NCBI GenBank assembly: GCA_965199905.1
Contig: OZ241366.1
Location: 3,782,001 to 3,846,000, forward strand
DNA length: 64,000 nucleotides
Direction: 5' to 3'
Source: Ilyomonas sp965199905
GTDB taxonomy: Bacteria > Bacteroidota > Bacteroidia > Chitinophagales > Chitinophagaceae
The position numbers and the translations under genes were made by a program. The notes beneath the pieces were generated by a model. That model saw nothing but the letters and a program-made list of their open reading frames with translations. It searched no databases and was not told the DNA's origin. The stretch's first letter is position 1. The number at the start of each line of letters is the position of its first letter. Shown one piece after another: positions 61,687 to 64,000 of this stretch.

Positions 61687-62721
61687 TTACTCTTTTCTAT
61701 TCACTAAACGCAGGTCTTCGCTGTATTGTTCCTGTTTAAAAACAGAATCATGAATAATGCGGGCGCGTTTTTCATTCTCTTCAGCTTTGGTATGAAAAAA
61801 GGCGGCGTCACCCGGCTTTTTAAGTGTTTTTTTATACACATCGCCAATGCGGTTCAGCAGCATGGTCATTTCTTCTAACCCGCGCATCGACTGCCACAGC
61901 ATGCTTTCTACCGATTCAGATACTTCGGCTAACAGGGAATTGGCGGTAAAAGCATGACCGGTATGGCACCGGTACCTGATGATATTATTTTCAACCAACT
62001 GTATAAACGCGCCATGACAATCGGGGCAGGTAAAAGGCGTAAATTCTCCCATATCCATAATCCCCATGTGGAAGGAATCGTCCTTCGTAGCAATGATCAC
62101 TTCCATCTCCAGCAGCTTCAGTTCTTTTTTTGAAAACTTATTATTTGCCGGTGCCGGTTCCTTTACCATACCGCAAACGATGGGAACCATATCGGCGGCA
62201 CATGCTATATAATCCGGCTTCACATACTCCATTACATTCAGGGGCAACTGTGGCTGTTCTGCTTCTTTCGGGTCCTGAACGATGGCTATGCCGCCCAATT
62301 GTTTAATGGTATAAAGCCCGGATACGCCATCATCAAGTAAACCCGAAAAAATAATTCCGATCACTCTCGATTTATATATATAAGCAGCCGAGCGGAACAA
62401 GGCATCAATGGCAGGGCGGGCCCGGTTTTCTTTCGGGCCTTTCTTTACCCTGACTTTATCTTTCTCTATAATCAGGTGACGGTCGTTTGGCGCTATATAA
62501 ATTTTGCCCGGTTCAATGCTGTCTCCGTCTTCCGGGTGCACGGCTGGCAGCGGACCTGCTTTTGAAAGAATGCCCGGAAGCTCGCTTTCCGAGTATGAGG
62601 GTATATGCAAAACAATAAATACAGAACCTTCAAAATCTTTAGGTAAGTGTTTTACAAATTCTTTCAGCGCTGTAATGCCTCCTGTAGAAGCGCCCATTAC
62701 AATAATATCTCGTGTTTTCAT
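61687..62721 (-). CDS. stand-alone CheB-type protein-glutamate methylesterase
   Basis: A 344-residue protein with only the CheB catalytic domain (about 1-195) and no receiver domain. Triad S12 (GASTGG), H39 and D131 (SGLLDDGVSG). The C-terminal part has a zinc-ribbon-like CPDCHGAFIQ...YRCHTGHAF and a helical tail. Such CheB proteins without chemotaxis genes are found in many Bacteroidota and may act in other sensory paths. No cheR or receptor is in the window. Confidence 0.85.
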   Translation of the reverse strand: MKTRDIIVMGASTGGITALKEFVKHLPKDFEGSVFIVLHIPSYSESELPGILSKAGPLPAVHPEDGDSIEPGKIYIAPNDRHLIIEKDKVRVKKGPKENRARPAIDALFRSAAYIYKSRVIGIIFSGLLDDGVSGLYTIKQLGGIAIVQDPKEAEQPQLPLNVMEYVKPDYIACAADMVPIVCGMVKEPAPANNKFSKKELKLLEMEVIIATKDDSFHMGIMDMGEFTPFTCPDCHGAFIQLVENNIIRYRCHTGHAFTANSLLAEVSESVESMLWQSMRGLEEMTMLLNRIGDVYKKTLKKPGDAAFFHTKAEENEKRARIIHDSVFKQEQYSEDLRLVNRKE

Positions 62722-62860
62722 AATTGCTTTTTGTTCTTAGGCAAAGGATGTAAATGTATTGATAAGAGAGTGTACTTATATTCTTATACCATTTTTAGGA
62801 TTCCCGTTAAGGGTAAAAATGGCACGTATATATACGTTGCAGAAATGTACAACCAGGGTT

Positions 62861-64000
62861 TTATTGTTCAAAATAAGCCAGCGTGCCGCCAACCCATTCG
62901 CGGTCCTGGTTGTAGCGCACGCCAATCATTTTTCCCTTGCTCAGGCGCGCTAAGTTTTGCGTAGCCACAGGCCGCGGCTCGCCATCTTTCCAGAAATAAA
63001 AAATGCGGATCTCCGCTTTGGCAGGCACGTCAGGCGTTGGGATGATATCGGCATACTGCACTTTGCGCTGCAGTATCCAGTTGTGAGGGTCTTTTACATT
63101 GTCGATGTCTTCTTTGGTTACGTCTATTACCACGCCTTGTCCTGCAAAGGAAAACAAGGGCTTTAATACATAGTTCTCCAAATCTGCCGGCACAGTTTTA
63201 ATATCACTCAGGAAGCGCGTTTCGGGCACATATGGATGATGAATGTAAGGTAGTGTAAACTTGCTGATGCGGTAAAACCAGTTTGGATGCGGCACCCATT
63301 CTACATCTAAATCTTCAAGCAACAGTTTGCCTTTTTCCTGTACCTTTTCGCTTTGCTGCTGCAGGTCGTCGAAAATGATGCGGTTATAGATGCGCTTCAC
63401 TTGTATCTTCCTGCCATCTTTCTCATAGTAAAGTTTACTGCCTTCTTTCACCAGTTCCATCAGGTCAACAACCGGAATGCCGAGGTATTTTTCTGTCCAG
63501 TAAAAATCAACTCTTGTCTTCTGTTGATGAGGTAATATTTCGAGCAAAATGGCATTCTCAGGATTCTCATCTTTTACAATGATATCTTTTAGCAATTGCA
63601 GGTAGGTATCTTTGGTAAAACCATTGAGATAAGAGGAATAGCCTTCGGGAATATCAAGATGCCTTCTTGCCGCTTCATCCTGAAAAACCTGGAAAGCAAA
63701 AAGGGTAGGAAAGCCCTGCATTTCGATAAGCTGCGGCTCCAGTTCGCCTTTATCATTTTTACAAATGCCAAAATCGAAAGCGATGAACTGCGTATGCTCA
63801 TTTTCGTTGGGCACTTTTACATCGGCAGGTATGGCATGCGCAGTCAGGCTTTTAAAATTGTAACCGGTAATCACATCGACAATGCTCTCACAGGCCGACA
63901 GCATTTTTTGTGTAAACGATTTGTCAATAAAAATGGGCGTTTCTGCAATGCGAAACTGCAATGCATCGGGATATTTATTTGCCAGCTCAGCTACGTAAGC
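62861..64000 (-). CDS. ATP-grasp-like protein, 5' end beyond the window
   Basis: At least 379 codons; the frame stays open to the right edge (AYVAELANKYPDALQFRIAE), so the start lies outside. Motifs of an ATP-grasp ligase: YVLKPLFSFAGQGVVIDV (glycine loop with lysine), WILQRKVQYADI (adenine site) and AEIRIFYFWKDGEP. The N-terminal half (FDFGICKNDKGELEPQLIEMQGF) resembles circularly permuted or glutathionylspermidine-synthase-type ATP-grasps. Substrates unknown. Confidence 0.6.
   Translation of the reverse strand, partial: AYVAELANKYPDALQFRIAETPIFIDKSFTQKMLSACESIVDVITGYNFKSLTAHAIPADVKVPNENEHTQFIAFDFGICKNDKGELEPQLIEMQGFPTLFAFQVFQDEAARRHLDIPEGYSSYLNGFTKDTYLQLLKDIIVKDENPENAILLEILPHQQKTRVDFYWTEKYLGIPVVDLMELVKEGSKLYYEKDGRKIQVKRIYNRIIFDDLQQQSEKVQEKGKLLLEDLDVEWVPHPNWFYRISKFTLPYIHHPYVPETRFLSDIKTVPADLENYVLKPLFSFAGQGVVIDVTKEDIDNVKDPHNWILQRKVQYADIIPTPDVPAKAEIRIFYFWKDGEPRPVATQNLARLSKGKMIGVRYNQDREWVGGTLAYFEQ

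Noticed and set aside
1..64000. CRISPR arrays, rRNA operons, riboswitches, prophage genes
   Set aside because: No regularly spaced direct repeats, rRNA-like sequence, recognisable aptamer pattern or phage structural genes were seen.

Overview
The window reads as chromosome of a Bacteroidota member, most likely of the Chitinophagaceae type. It carries gliding and type IX secretion genes (gldJ, porV), two large secreted proteins with type IX sorting tails (one type B, one type A), a Rho factor with a long acidic insertion, a long-form IspH, and a tRNA promoter of the Bacteroidota type (TAnnTTTG). No Shine-Dalgarno pattern decided any start codon. No rRNA, CRISPR array, phage or plasmid module was seen.

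Layout. 0-9 kb: a secreted family 2 glycosidase, a decayed membrane-bound cytochrome gene, dxs, a flippase, an AIM24-like protein, then a gene-poor decayed stretch. 9.9-11.6 kb: an AT-rich two-gene insert, ImmA/IrrE-type metallopeptidase plus PIN-like protein. 11.9-31 kb: mainly housekeeping: rpoC (without rpoB beside it), a CheY-like regulator, ispH, murF, rho, ddl, a PASTA protein, a PfkB kinase, an eIF1/SUI1-like factor, nadC and gldJ. 31-39 kb: porV, ispF, tRNA-Arg(CCG), an amino-acid permease, a large type IX cargo protein and a dipeptide epimerase. 39-48 kb: accessory region with an insertion sequence, a DUF433/DUF5615 toxin-antitoxin-like pair, a MjaI-like restriction-modification operon, an ECF42-type sigma factor with its YCII/DGPF partner, and several broken genes. 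48-64 kb: lipoproteins, a two-component system, a prohibitin-like protein, a GH16 glucanase, a metallo-hydrolase, a serine hydrolase, a DUF3445 protein, a delta-60-repeat secreted protein, a stand-alone CheB, and an ATP-grasp-like protein running off the right end.

How the genes fit together. dxs, ispH and ispF are three steps of the MEP isoprenoid pathway, scattered rather than clustered. murF, ddl and the epimerase (murein peptide recycling) belong to cell-wall metabolism. gldJ and porV serve the type IX export machine, and at least two cargo proteins for it are encoded here. Convergent or terminal gene ends are marked by strong hairpin terminators.

What is most worth a second look: (1) a dispersed intergenic element with constant flanks and an exchangeable hairpin core, four copies in 50 kb; (2) about 60-bp repeats that punctuate the accessory region between the toxin-antitoxin pair, the restriction operon and the sigma-factor pair, like a gene-cassette array; (3) a cytosine-N4-type DNA methyltransferase carrying a C-terminal staphylococcal-nuclease-like domain that seems to have lost its catalytic residues; (4) a cytochrome gene whose haem domain has been cut out between two IKPIL-coding stretches. 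All family names come from reading the translated sequence, without any database search.
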